Positions 1 to 8,740 of a stretch of DNA of 25,000 bases are shown piece by piece. The notes under the pieces were generated by a model that saw only the letters and a program-made list of their open reading frames with translations, searched no databases and was not told the origin of the DNA. Positions within the stretch are counted from its first letter, which is position 1. Every line of letters begins with the position of its first letter. A program made the translations under genes and the position numbers. The DNA comes from Stramonita haemastoma. Taxonomy: Eukaryota > Mollusca > Gastropoda > Neogastropoda > Muricidae. The DNA is taken from assembly GCA_030674155.1 (NCBI GenBank), contig CM060320.1, positions 10,721,921 through 10,746,920 of the forward strand, written 5' to 3'.

Positions 1-61
1 AATATCCCAACGTCTGTCTCTGTCTCCCCCCCCTCCCTTCTCTCTCTCTCTCTCTCTGAAT

Positions 62-470
62 TGCCCTTACCGGGTGGGGTGCCCATTGCCTGGTCTTCTC
101 CTGTACTTGTGACTTAGCAGGAGGTCTGTTCACTGGCCTCAGCCAACACGTTCCGACTTCAGAGTAGCTCACCTTCTCTGTACAGGTTGCATGCTGGGTA
201 GCTATGTTTGTTTCCGTAACCCACCGAAAGCTGCTATGAATTACGGGATCTAAGTCGTGCATATCACATCTGCGTGTGTATGTAAACGAAGAGAATGAAG
301 GCACTGGCAGGTCTGCACTTGACGCTAACCTGAGAGATCGTAAAAGTCCCCACTCTTAGAATTCACCAGATTCCGACACCGAGATTCGACCCCAGAAATT
401 TATGGACCCACAGGATTGAAGTTAAATGGTTTTAACCACGCGGCTACACCACCGTTGGAGAATCAATCAA
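62..470 (-). mobile_element. tRNA-derived SINE, family A copy 1
   Basis: A dispersed non-autonomous retroelement read on the minus strand, so its tRNA-like head is at the high-coordinate end. The reverse complement of 436-446 reads TAGCCGCGTGG, close to a pol III A box, and the reverse complement of 381-393 contains GGGTCGAATCTC, close to a B box. The body matches 21100-21512 over most of its length. Shared blocks include the segment around GATCGTAAAAGTCCCCACTC (330-354) and the CACTGGCAGGTCTGCAC block (302-318). SINEs of this kind are transcribed by RNA polymerase III and copied by a LINE reverse transcriptase in trans. No target-site duplication was identified. The far end is set only by where similarity to the other copy fades. 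Confidence 0.7.
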
Positions 471-553
471 ATGACGATAATGCAATGCTGACATCAATAT
501 GCCTGATTCTTTTAAGATTTTAAAACTTTGTGGTGGAACATTCCTGAACAAGA

Positions 554-629
554 ATATGCGCGCGTGCACACACACACACACACACACACACGCACGCGCG
601 CAAACAACACACACACACGCGCGCGCGCG

Positions 630-681
<52 letters not shown>

Positions 682-690
682 GCAGACACA
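554..690. repeat. (CA)n/(CG)n compound microsatellite
   Basis: Alternating purine-pyrimidine DNA: (CA)n runs interrupted by CGCGCG blocks at about 556-565, 592-601 and 618-630. The open frames through it are Thr-His or Cys-Val read-through, not genes. The composition is Z-DNA-prone. Confidence 0.95.
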
Positions 691-872
691 ATGACAACGA
701 GAGCAACAGCAGCAGGACATTTTTTTCCAACAAAAGTCTCCCTCCTTTCCCTCGAAAAGAAACCTTCCTTTTGAAAAAAGAAAGAAAGAAAAAAACAACA
801 ACAAGAAAACCCTCGGAACCCAACCCCAAACCAGACCACTAGCATTGACATCCACTCGCCTTTATTTGCCTA

Positions 873-1013
873 ACGTCCTAAAACGTCCGAGGGTGATTGT
901 TTGAAGAGAGGGGGACAAAAGAGCCTTCATCACCGGTCGGCTGTCAAATCGTGTCACTTGCAAACAGGGCTTGTTTGACGTCATCTGACGTCAAGAAATG
1001 ACGACTAGTGACG
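873..1013. promoter_or_regulatory. Cluster of CRE-like (CREB/ATF) motifs
   Basis: The sequence TTGACGTCATCTGACGTCAA at 975-994 is a near-perfect inverted repeat containing two full TGACGTCA octamers (976-983 and 986-993), 10 bp apart. Two TGACG half sites follow at 999-1003 and 1009-1013, again 10 bp apart. Upstream, ACGTCC occurs at 873 and 883, also 10 bp apart. TGACGTCA is the classical cAMP-response element bound by CREB/ATF bZIP dimers. A 10-bp step puts sites on the same DNA face. No TATA box or transcript is evident nearby, and a (GT)n tract starts about 50 bp downstream. Regulatory function is an inference from the motifs alone. Confidence 0.4.
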
Positions 1014-1061
1014 GTAATGCTATCTGACTGACTCGATTCACCCCACAGTACATTGCACAAA

Positions 1062-1215
1062 TTGTGTGTGTGTGTGTTTTTGTTTGTTGTTGCTTTTTGT
1101 TTGTGTGGTGTTCTGTTGTAGTTTGGTTGTTTTGGGTTTTGTTGCTGTTGTTGATTGTTGCTGTACGAGTGTGGGCCTTTTGTTGTTTTTTTGGGTGGTG
1201 GTGGTGGTTGTTACT
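1062..1215 (+). repeat. GT/T-rich simple sequence
   Basis: (GT)8-type start followed by degenerate TTTG, TTG and GGT repeats with almost no A or C on the plus strand. The open frames across it are Cys/Val/Leu/Phe low-complexity artefacts. Confidence 0.85.
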
Positions 1216-1322
1216 GTTTTTAATGTCTACATGCAACGTCCACAAACATCAAACTGTATCACATCACCTTTGCAGATTAGCATGGGCGTCCTCCTCCCAC
1301 CCTCTCTCCTCTTCCCAACAAG

Positions 1323-1364
1323 TGCACAGACAGACAGACAGACAGGACAGACAGACAAGAGACA
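1323..1364 (+). repeat. (CAGA)n microsatellite
   Basis: Short, slightly interrupted tetranucleotide run of CAGA units. The same motif recurs at 18166-18228 and 18667-18780. Confidence 0.85.
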
Positions 1365-1442
1365 GAATTAATCTCCAAAGCAAGTGATTGTTTCAGATAA
1401 TCACTGACTACAGGAAAAATCACAGGAAGCACTCTAAGGCTC

Positions 1443-1482
1443 TGTGTGTGTGTGTGTGTGGCGTGCGCGTGCGCGCTGGCGC

Positions 1483-1517
<35 letters not shown>

Positions 1518-1765
1518 CGCGCTGCGCGCGCGCGCGATGTGCGTGTGGGCGCGCCCGTGCGTGCTCTTTTCTTTGTGGGCGCGTGTGTTTTTATGTGTAT
1601 GCACGTACGCGTGCGTGCTTGTGTGTTTCCACGCACGTATGTGCACATGTGCGGTCGGTATATATGTGTGTGTGTGTGTACGCGCATTTTAGTGCACGTA
1701 CACATGAACGGTGTATGCATGCATGCATGCGGCCAATGCCTTTGTGCGCGCACTGATGTATCTAT
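1443..1765 (+). repeat. Alternating GT/GC cryptic repeat
   Basis: About 320 bp dominated by GT, GC and CA steps, with (GT)n cores at 1443-1460 and 1484-1516, a (CG)n core near 1522-1536 and a (TGCA)n palindrome at 1715-1730. A short TATC run follows at about 1758-1771. This is purine-pyrimidine alternation on a scale that favours left-handed DNA under supercoiling. No coding content. Confidence 0.9.
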
Positions 1766-1790
1766 CTATCTACAGCGACGTGCAGGCAGA

Positions 1791-1814
1791 GGGGGGGGGG
1801 GGGGGGGGGGGGGG
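1791..1814 (+). repeat. Poly-G tract (24 G)
   Basis: Uninterrupted run of 24 G followed by CGG and (GT)n. It could form a quadruplex. Its exact length is also the kind of thing sequencing gets wrong. Confidence 0.9.
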
Positions 1815-1945
1815 CGGTGTGTGTGTATGTGAATATTGCATGCCGCTTTGTCATTGGCGGCCACTAGTGGACATGCAAAATGCATGAGTGACCGGCCAGC
1901 GACCACCATCAGTCAGACAGTTCTTTGCCTGCCCTCTGGAGTGCA

Positions 1946-2322
<377 letters not shown>

Positions 2323-2485
2323 AATGAAGAATCTGTATTTTTCAAGTTTTACAGATAAGCATTCACATACTTTTTCATCCAGCCCTTGCCCTGATTTGGG
2401 GCTATTAAAACAAACAACCCCCCCCCCCCAAACCAAACCAAAACAAAAAGCAAACCCCTCCCCCACAAAAAACACCACCAATATT

Positions 2486-2486
<1 letters not shown>
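2323..2486 (-). repeat. Microsatellite-bracketed dispersed unit E, copy 1
   Basis: About 160 bp of non-simple sequence with (GA)n tightly on both sides. Its reverse complement aligns with 14273-14424. Both start just after (CT)n with ATATTGGT and share ATCAGGGCAAGGG, then GGATGAAAAA, GTATGT, AATGCTTA and CTTGAAAAATA. Both end in ATTCATT or CTTCATT running straight into (CT)n. The middle (2420-2475) is C/A-rich and not alignable. It is either a mobile unit that carries (CT)n on both flanks, or the 3' end of a larger retroelement with a (CT)n tail. Confidence 0.7.
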
Positions 2487-2787
<301 letters not shown>

Positions 2788-2937
2788 GAGTATTAGCAGC
2801 TTATGTGGATGGCTCATGTGGATGCGTAAGTCGCACCAAAATAGCAACAGCATCATCGGGCACAATGCAATGACTTGGTACACTCACCTTCACAAATTTC
2901 CATTCTAATAAATTTTGCTTGGGAAATTAGAAGAACA

Positions 2938-2997
2938 CCCCCCTCCCCCCAAAACCCCCCCCCCCCACAACAAAAAAAACAAAAACAAAAACAAATA
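2938..2997 (+). repeat. C-run and A-run low-complexity block
   Basis: Runs of C up to 12 long alternate with A runs, followed by CAAAAA units. Between 2788 and 2937 there is a short unique stretch with no recognisable feature. Confidence 0.8.
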
Positions 2998-3064
2998 ACC
3001 CAAATCAAGCAGCCAACCACGTAAAATCTGATCCTATTCTTCTTATCTGACGAACACTTTGATA

Positions 3065-3356
3065 GCAACCATTGCTGTTTGTCATATGAGCGAAAATGCG
3101 TTGTGCTGCCGTTAAGCGCCCGCCTTGATAAAGAATTGTTATATCTTTTTAAGTCTTTCTGGGGGACAAAGGCAGGATAATGAATAAAGTAGACAGAAAA
3201 TAGACAAGAAGGAGGTGACAGGGGGGAAAAACGAGACAAGACAGAAGCAAAGAGAGGGATAGAAAAGAGGGAATTCCCAGCATAGGATTTCCAGAAGGTG
3301 GGATGCTGTTTATACTGACAGGCCCCTGGCATCCCAATGGGGAGCTCGACAATACG
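3065..3356 (+). repeat. Unclassified dispersed repeat D, copy 1
   Basis: About 290 bp that recurs at 22845-23160 in the same orientation and, split, at 9310-10010 in the opposite one. Landmarks in order are CATATGAGCGAAAATGCGTT (3083-3102), TTTTTAAGTCTT, a GA-rich middle with TAGACAAGAAG, CAGAATT- or CAGGATT-like TTTCCAGAA, GGATGCTGTTTATACTGACA (3301-3320), and CATCCCAATGGGG. I see no pol III boxes, terminal inverted repeats or coding motifs, so the class is unknown. A 284-residue open frame on the minus strand crosses this repeat and the adjacent SINE and is accidental. The high-coordinate end abuts a family B SINE. Confidence 0.7.
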
Positions 3357-3359
3357 ATA

Positions 3360-3790
3360 ACTAAAAGCGATAATGAAGCGGTAGTCTAGAGGGGACCCAA
3401 CCATATCTGCCCAGACAGCACGATTCCGTTCGTTTGAAACATCCCCCCTCCCCCCACCCTGAGTCGTGGTTTTGGTATTAGTCTTTCGAAAGAGACGATA
3501 AATCGAGGTCCTGGGTGGCAACACGCATTCAGCGCAGATAAGAACCCACGGTAACAAGAGAGTTGTCCCTGGCCAAGGTCTGTGGCAAATAAAAACCACG
3601 CTCAAAGGGAAACAAATACACATATACACAGGAAAATCGACAAACAAAACAAAAGTGGGTGGCGCTGCTCTCGTAGAGATGCTCTTGCCCTCAGAGAGAG
3701 TAGCCAAACTTTAACGTAGAGCAATCTGCTGTGACTGAAACTAGTATACGGTGTAATACAAAACAATATAATAAATATAACAAGAGATAT
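3360..3790 (+). mobile_element. tRNA-derived SINE, family B copy 1
   Basis: Plus-strand SINE. The head (about 3372-3445) is degenerate, but GCGGTAGTCTAGAGGGG resembles a tRNA D-arm/A-box region and GTTCGTTTGAAAC sits where the B box should be. The body then shows the family landmarks: AGTCTTTCG and GACGATAAATCGAGGTC (3480-3512), GAACCCACGG (3542-3551), GTTGTCCCTGG, a GTGGGTGGCGCT block (3654-3665), and TCAGAGAGAGTAGCC. It ends in an AT-rich tail with ATACAAAACAAT. The body is shared with four other copies in this window and resembles the conserved central domain reported in gastropod SINEs. That identification is from memory, without a search. Confidence 0.75.
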
Positions 3791-4459
3791 CTATGAATAA
3801 GCACTAACGGTTACCATCTTATTTCTTCACTGTCTGCGCTAACAATCATAATTCATGCTACTTCAGATTACAGGAGAAATCCACATGATGACACGTTCGA
3901 TCGGGAACCTTTTGTTTGGTAGAGGAGTACTTTGCCACAAGAACCCCAAGCATTCTCATAAACGCAGAGGGCACCCCCCCCCCGCCCCTCAAACATCGTG
4001 ATCATCGTTGTTGTTGGACGCTCTCCAGCTTAACACCCAAGGGAGTCACCCAGAATTTACTCATGACATCTGGGAATCACCTTGACACGGTAAGTACAAA
4101 AGTGAGAAGTTTGCGGCTGTGGTTGTTTTCAAAACACCTCATCATACAGGCCACCACACTCCTCCCTTTATTTGAAAACACAGGGTATTGCGCTAAAAGC
4201 CTGTGATGGGGGAAGACAATCTCAGGGTAACGTTTCGAAGCAACACGCGAGCATTTTGGTACAGACCATGGCACTTTGCTTACATCAACAACTGACAAAG
4301 CTTTTGGCCTGGGGCAAGTTTGTGATCATTGTTTTAAACATGCTTAATTCGATAAACAATCATCACAAAATGATACAATACATCAAGACAACAAGCTTTT
4401 TAGCTTACATCGTGCTCAGTCTGATGAAAACATTTTGAGCAAACGATAGCAATCAACAC
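3791..4459. other. Unique AT-rich DNA, no gene recognised
   Basis: No repeat family of this window is recognisable here. A plus-strand open frame starting after a stop at 3889 runs to a perfect donor-like GTAAGT at 4090-4095. There is no matching upstream acceptor in frame and the peptide resembles nothing I know. A 10-C run lies inside that frame. Confidence 0.5.
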
Positions 4460-4460
4460 C

Positions 4461-4494
<34 letters not shown>
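4460..4494 (+). repeat. (CA)n microsatellite
   Basis: Uninterrupted (CA)n of about 17 units in unique sequence. Confidence 0.9.
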
Positions 4495-4496
<2 letters not shown>

Positions 4497-4880
4497 AGAT
4501 CACCGACAACAACTACGCCTCAGCTCAGTTGAGTAAGAGGATTAAACACAGGAGAGAAAAACAAACAGCTGACAAACACTACCACACAAAGAATGTCAAG
4601 CCGATTCCTTTCTCCTTCTTGTTTTCTTCTTGTTAGTTTGTTTTCTTTTGTTATAATAATCTAACGATCTCTTAATTCAATCCTGTTTCCAGTTATCACT
4701 TTTCAATCACATTTTGTGCCACCGAAGAGAGAGAGAGAGAGAGAGGGAGAGGGGGGTGGGGGGGTTGCTTCTGTCGAGAATTATACAATCCATGTGGAAG
4801 GGGTTAGTTACTAGTATCCAGGGGGTATACCCTTTATCTGACTAAGCCCATTATCATTATCATCAACAGATTTTCACAGC
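4495..4880. other. Unique DNA with a short (GA)n
   Basis: Mostly unique sequence containing a (GA)n run at 4725-4748 followed by a G-rich stretch to 4765. No gene or family repeat seen. Confidence 0.5.
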
Positions 4881-5040
4881 GGGTTGGTGGCCTCGTGGTT
4901 AAAGTGTGGACTGTGTAGGAAGCCAAAGCCCCACTAGGAGAGCTAGGGCGACGGTTTCTTGGTTTTAAAACAAAGCTGCAGACCTGACAGTGCCTGGAGC
5001 TTCTTTATGTGTGAATGTGTAGAGGAGAGGAAAAAAATAT
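4881..5040 (+). mobile_element. tRNA-derived SINE, family A copy 2, truncated
   Basis: Plus-strand fragment. TGGCCTCGTGGTTAAAGTG (4888-4906) is a good A box inside a tRNA-like head. About 75 bp downstream GCAGACCTGACAGTGCCT (4978-4995) matches the family A body in copies 1 and 3 (GCAGACCTGCCAGTGCCT in copy 1). The B-box region is not recognisable and the body is lost after about 5040. This looks like a deleted, old insertion in the orientation opposite to the other two family A copies. Confidence 0.5.
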
Positions 5041-5160
5041 GCGAATCAAAAACATGTCCAGTCAAGATAAAAATTGTTTAATGTTTTTTTAGGGTAGGGC
5101 CGAGAGGTAAAGCTTTCGTGTTTTTTTTCGTTTTGTTTTCTGTCGGTTTGGCAAAAAGCG

Positions 5161-5174
5161 GTGCACGCGCGCGG

Positions 5175-5223
<49 letters not shown>

Positions 5224-5262
5224 CACACACACACAAAACACACACACACACACAAACAGACA
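5161..5262 (+). repeat. (CG)n/(CA)n microsatellite
   Basis: A GCGCGC-rich start followed by (CA)n, with two AACA or AAAACA interruptions, ending in CAGACAGAC. Cys-Val read-through open frames lie on the minus strand. Confidence 0.95.
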
Positions 5263-5865
5263 GACTGACTTTTTTTTATAGATCAATCAGGACCTAGCTC
5301 TCAACAGCATTGTCGCAAAGGGCCCTTGAAGCTGAACGTTCCACTTCAAATTATCTGTGGAGACGCTCTTTCCTTTTCCCTGAGAGTGGCGGCGTCAATC
5401 TGATATAGATATCTATAATCTGTGCACGAAACGTGAGGTCCCCAGCCTGACGTGTCCCTGGGTGTGGACTAGGTCAAGGAGGCACGAGCCACTGGACATA
5501 CGGGTCAAGTGGAGCCCTAGTATCAGGTTTTCTCCAGTAAACATAGACACCACTCTCTTGCTGAAATTTTGCTTTTTGTTTGACAGAAAAAGGATCGAGC
5601 TTGTTGTTGTTTTAATCCCCCATCAAATCCCAAAGCGAACCCCTCACTCCCCCACTCACACTGTCAAACAAGAGCTCTTGTCAAAGACCACCTTCCCCCC
5701 TAACCAAAAAAAGGGAGGAAAAAGAAAAGACAAAAAAGAAAATCAAAAGCCTCCTTCCTTTGTCGCGTGTGTTCTGTCAAACTGTTCTGTCGAGTAAACA
5801 ACGGACAAAGCTTTCAGCTCCGATGATGTGTTTCCTGTTTCACATTATCGATGTTATATTATCAG
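5263..5865. other. Unique DNA, no gene recognised
   Basis: About 600 bp without a recognisable repeat or gene. A 111-codon plus-strand open frame at 5462-5797 ends in Lys-rich low-complexity sequence and resembles no family. TATAGATATCTATA near 5403-5417 is a perfect 14-bp palindrome. Confidence 0.5.
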
Positions 5866-5913
5866 ATAATAATAATGTTTATAATAATAATAATAATAAA
5901 TAATAATAATAAT

Positions 5914-5965
<52 letters not shown>

Positions 5966-6031
5966 TTTACTATCATTATCATTATAACAATTATTATTAT
6001 TGTTATTATTAATACTGTATTATATATTATC

Positions 6032-6065
<34 letters not shown>

Positions 6066-6087
6066 TATTATTATTATTATTATCATT
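5866..6087 (+). repeat. (TAA)n-(TAG)n-(TTA)n trinucleotide block
   Basis: (TAA)n to about 5913, then (TAG)17-type repeat to 5964, a mixed AT stretch, and (TTA)n from about 6033 to 6083. The TAA and TTA arrays are reverse complements and could pair as a long hairpin with the TAG array in the loop. No coding potential: TAA and TAG are stops. Confidence 0.95.
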
Positions 6088-6272
6088 AAAAAAAATAATT
6101 GACATCACAAAAAATAACTCGGCTAACACTCATTTGGGGATAACATTCTTTTTAATAATCTTTTTTGTCCAAGCTGGTATGACTGGAAAAATTGCACAGC
6201 GATTGGTACGAGTCGGTGGCATGTGCTCTTTTTGTCTATGTGTATCTCTCAACGTCTGCCGGCCTGTCTGTC

Positions 6273-6275
<3 letters not shown>

Positions 6276-6303
<28 letters not shown>
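6276..6303 (+). repeat. Poly-C tract (28 C)
   Basis: Uninterrupted run of 28 C, giving Pro or Gly runs in open frames on each strand. The length may be inexact. Confidence 0.9.
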
Positions 6304-6306
<3 letters not shown>

Positions 6307-6328
6307 ACACAAACCCCACACTCGTCCC

Positions 6329-6432
6329 TGAGGAGAGAGAGAGAAGAGAGGAGGAGGAGATGTGGAGAGAGAGAGAGAGCGAAGAGAGAGAGAGAAGAGT
6401 GAGAGAGAGAGGAGAGTGAGAGAGAGTGTGAT
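6329..6432 (+). repeat. Interrupted (GA)n
   Basis: Purine-only GA-rich repeat with AAG and GGAGG interruptions. Arg-Glu and Leu-Ser open frames are read-through. Confidence 0.9.
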
Positions 6433-6942
6433 TTGTGTGCTGCGTAAAGAGGGAGGGAGGAAGGAGGGGCGGGCAGGCAGGGGGCTGAGTAAAGAGGTAT
6501 TGCTTCCCAGGGGTGGCACAAACCCAGGAGTGCTAGGTGTTGGGCCTGTGTGACTCCTATCGCCCGGGCCCCCAGTTTGCTTTCCGTCCATATGCATTGA
6601 GGTTTGGTTTAATTGGTGAGTGCATTTTTTTTACTATTCAAACAGGCCCCTGTTAGCAAACCCGAGAAAATTTAACAATACAGGCTGACTACTTTATTAA
6701 ACGGAAACGAAAACAAACAGATTTGGGGGTAACTTGCAAAATCAGAGTTCTGAAAAAAAAAGCTCTGGCTTATCAATTCAATGAAACAAGGCGGGGTGAG
6801 GGTCGGGGTGTATAGGGGGGGACTCCCAAAATTTGGGCTGCATTCTTGTGTTAAAAAACAAAAAAAAAAACATTAAAAAACCAAAAAACGTTTTTAAAAA
6901 TGTGAATACTCAATTGCATGATTGCCTGTACTGAAACTTTTA
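6433..6942. other. Mostly unique DNA with homopolymer runs
   Basis: No gene or family repeat recognised. Short A, T, G and C runs become frequent from about 6620 onward and stay so until about 10400. Confidence 0.5.
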
Positions 6943-7435
6943 CTGTATTGTGTGTATTGTTTGTATTGTATTGTTTGATTGTATTGTATTGTATTTTTAT
7001 TGTATTGTATTGTATTGTATTGTATTGTATTGTACATCGCTTCAACCACGGCAAATTTCTATGCGTGAAATACGGGATGCTCTCTCCTGGGGAGAGTGCA
7101 TCGCCACAAGAGTAGTCCCCACTTTTCATTCATATTATTTTTTTAAATCGATTTTCCTGTTGTGTTTTGTAGATCTATGTTCTCTATGGGAGTGGCTTCT
7201 GTCTAGAAAATTTGTTGGGACAAGTTTCTTTTTAAACCGTGTGTTCTTTTAAAGTTGCGCTAAATCCGAAACACACACATGAATTCGGTTGATAATCTTC
7301 CGAAAGACTAGCCCCCATTGGGAAGGGGGCCCAGGGGGAATCTAGGGGCTAAAAACGAGGATCGAACCCCGGGGATTTAACTGTTTTTCTTGTGCCGGAG
7401 TGTGTTACCCCTGTACCACTGATCCGGCAAACATG
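6943..7435 (-). mobile_element. tRNA-derived SINE, family B copy 2, near full length
   Basis: Read on the minus strand from 7435 down. The head contains GATCAGTGGTACAGGGG (A-box region) and GGGGTTCGATCC (B box, reverse complement of 7353-7364), similar in layout to a tRNA-Gly. The family body follows: AGTCTTTCGGAAGATTATC, TTTAGCGC, AAGAACACACGG, ACAACAGGAAAATCG, TGTGGCGATGCACTCTCCCC, ATTTCACGCATAGAAAT. The tail is (AATAC)n-type, visible on the plus strand as TATTG repeats at 6943-7034. Head, core and repetitive tail are all present, making this the most complete family B copy here. No target-site duplication identified. Confidence 0.8.
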
Positions 7436-7639
7436 GCTCACCGGGGAGGAGATTAATGTCGTAAGGAATAAAAACCCAGGCGTAAACTGACGCGTTATTG
7501 AACGCACTAACTTACCCTCCAAAAAACCGTGGCACGCGACAGGCGGATTAAAGGATTAGAGAGGTCTCATGAGGGATTAGTGCAAATCGCCGTTGCCCTT
7601 CCAGCTCTGTCACGAAGTGAATTTACGATTTGTTCCAAG

Positions 7640-8130
7640 AGATCTGTTTTGTTTCTTCGTCCCTTGGCTAGAGCTCCTAGGTTCACCCATGGGGAAATTT
7701 TGCGAATGCGACCGTTTACAAGTCAGTCACAGTCAAGTAAAACACTTTAATCATCCCTGAAGGGCAATTACATAGCATTAAGTATCTGCACTCCGACTTC
7801 AGGGGGTTGATGTCAAAAAATGACACCCAGTCTGTATGCAGTTTTGTAAACTGTGTTCTGTCCACGTTCCCACCGGCCAATTGACCAGACTCCCTTTCCC
7901 AAAAAGGGGGAACAGGCTTTAACTTTAGCGCAAAATGTTTTTTCTAGCGTTCGCACAGAGGGGCCATGAGTTTATAGTCTCACGCAAATACTTTGGGGGA
8001 GTGGAGTTGGCTGTAATTCCAAGGGTACCCCCCCTGGAAAAGTTGTCTGGGGGGGTGGATCAAAACCCCGGGCATCAGCTTTGTGAGCGCCAAGCTCTAA
8101 CTACCAAGCTACCCCTGTCCCCCTCAGATA
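7640..8130 (-). mobile_element. tRNA-derived SINE, family C copy 1
   Basis: Read on the minus strand from 8130 down. The head has GGGGTAGCTTGGTAGTTAGAG and, about 30 bp on, CCCGGGGTTTTGATCC as a decayed B box. The body shares with 17512-17865 the blocks GAGACTATAAAC, GAACGC, TTAAAGCCTGTTCC-like, CCGGTGGGAACG and TTTACAAAACTGCATAC. An apparent 3' end, GATTAAAGTGTTTTAC, lies near 7735. Another block continues past it to about 7640: CGGTCGCATTCGCAAAAT, then GGAGCTCTAGCCAAGGGACG. That block is also found next to copy 2 at 15735-15840. The bases 7436-7639 hold nothing else recognisable. Confidence 0.7.
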
Positions 8131-8159
8131 GCATTGTGGGACGGAACATTTCATATTGG

Positions 8160-8187
8160 CATAATCAAATCAAATCAAATCAAATTT
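8160..8187 (+). repeat. (CAAAT)n short tandem repeat
   Basis: Four to five CAAAT units ending in a T run, resembling the pentanucleotide tail of a SINE but without a body attached. Confidence 0.7.
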
Positions 8188-8289
8188 TTTTTTCAGATGG
8201 TACATTGAGGGAAGCACGATTTGCTTTTTTCTTTAAAAAATTACATACTATACTTTAAACTAAGTCATGGAAATGGAGGGTAGGGAACA

Positions 8290-8327
8290 GGGGGTGGGGG
8301 GGGGGGGGGGTGGGGGGGGGGGGGGGG
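8290..8327 (+). repeat. Interrupted poly-G
   Basis: Two G runs of 15 and 16 separated by single T bases. It is a quadruplex candidate and a likely consensus weak spot. Confidence 0.85.
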
Positions 8328-8740
8328 TGAGAGAATGTTAAATTGAATAAAAAGGGGACAAGTTAATGACCGAAAACTGGTTGAGTCTGACCTCTGCTTG
8401 CCCTATGTATCGCTCTTCTGGCTGGAATTTGCAATGTATGATCACTCTCTCCAGAGAGACTAGCCACATTTAGGAAGAGAAACTTCATGGTGGTACGTTT
8501 TTTAGCCCCGTATCGGCCACAAGTTGAAACTCATGGTAATAAAACACGTCGTCAAAATTATTTAAAAAGATTCTGTTATATATACCCTATTGGTGTTTCC
8601 CCGGGTCCATTTTATCTGTGTATCATTATCAGACCGTTGTCTGTTTTGGCCGATCTTTTCCTTTGCGGCTGTCGGGTTCCAAAACTGAAAAATCGTTCAT
8701 GAAAAAATGCCCGTTTTGTTTTTTTTTTTCCAAAAAAAAA
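8328..8740. other. No recognisable gene; homopolymer-rich DNA
   Basis: Sequence of uncertain accuracy ending in adjoining T, A and T runs around 8718-8755. I could not assign it to families A-D. Confidence 0.4.

Noticed and set aside
2853..3707. 284-codon minus-strand open frame, the longest in the window
   Set aside because: It lies across repeat D and a family B SINE, and the other copies of those repeats do not keep the frame. The peptide shows no domain, so it is accidental.
3892..4095. Possible exon: a 66-codon open stretch ending at a perfect GTAAGT donor at 4090-4095
   Set aside because: No acceptor in the compatible region (a stop at 3889 lies just upstream), a 10-C run inside the frame, and no recognisable peptide. 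One GTAAGT is expected by chance in a window this size.
8328..8740. Possible additional SINE remnant between the G runs and family B copy 3
   Set aside because: A CTCTCCAGAGAGACTAGCC motif vaguely recalls the family B 3' end, but no other landmark follows in order.
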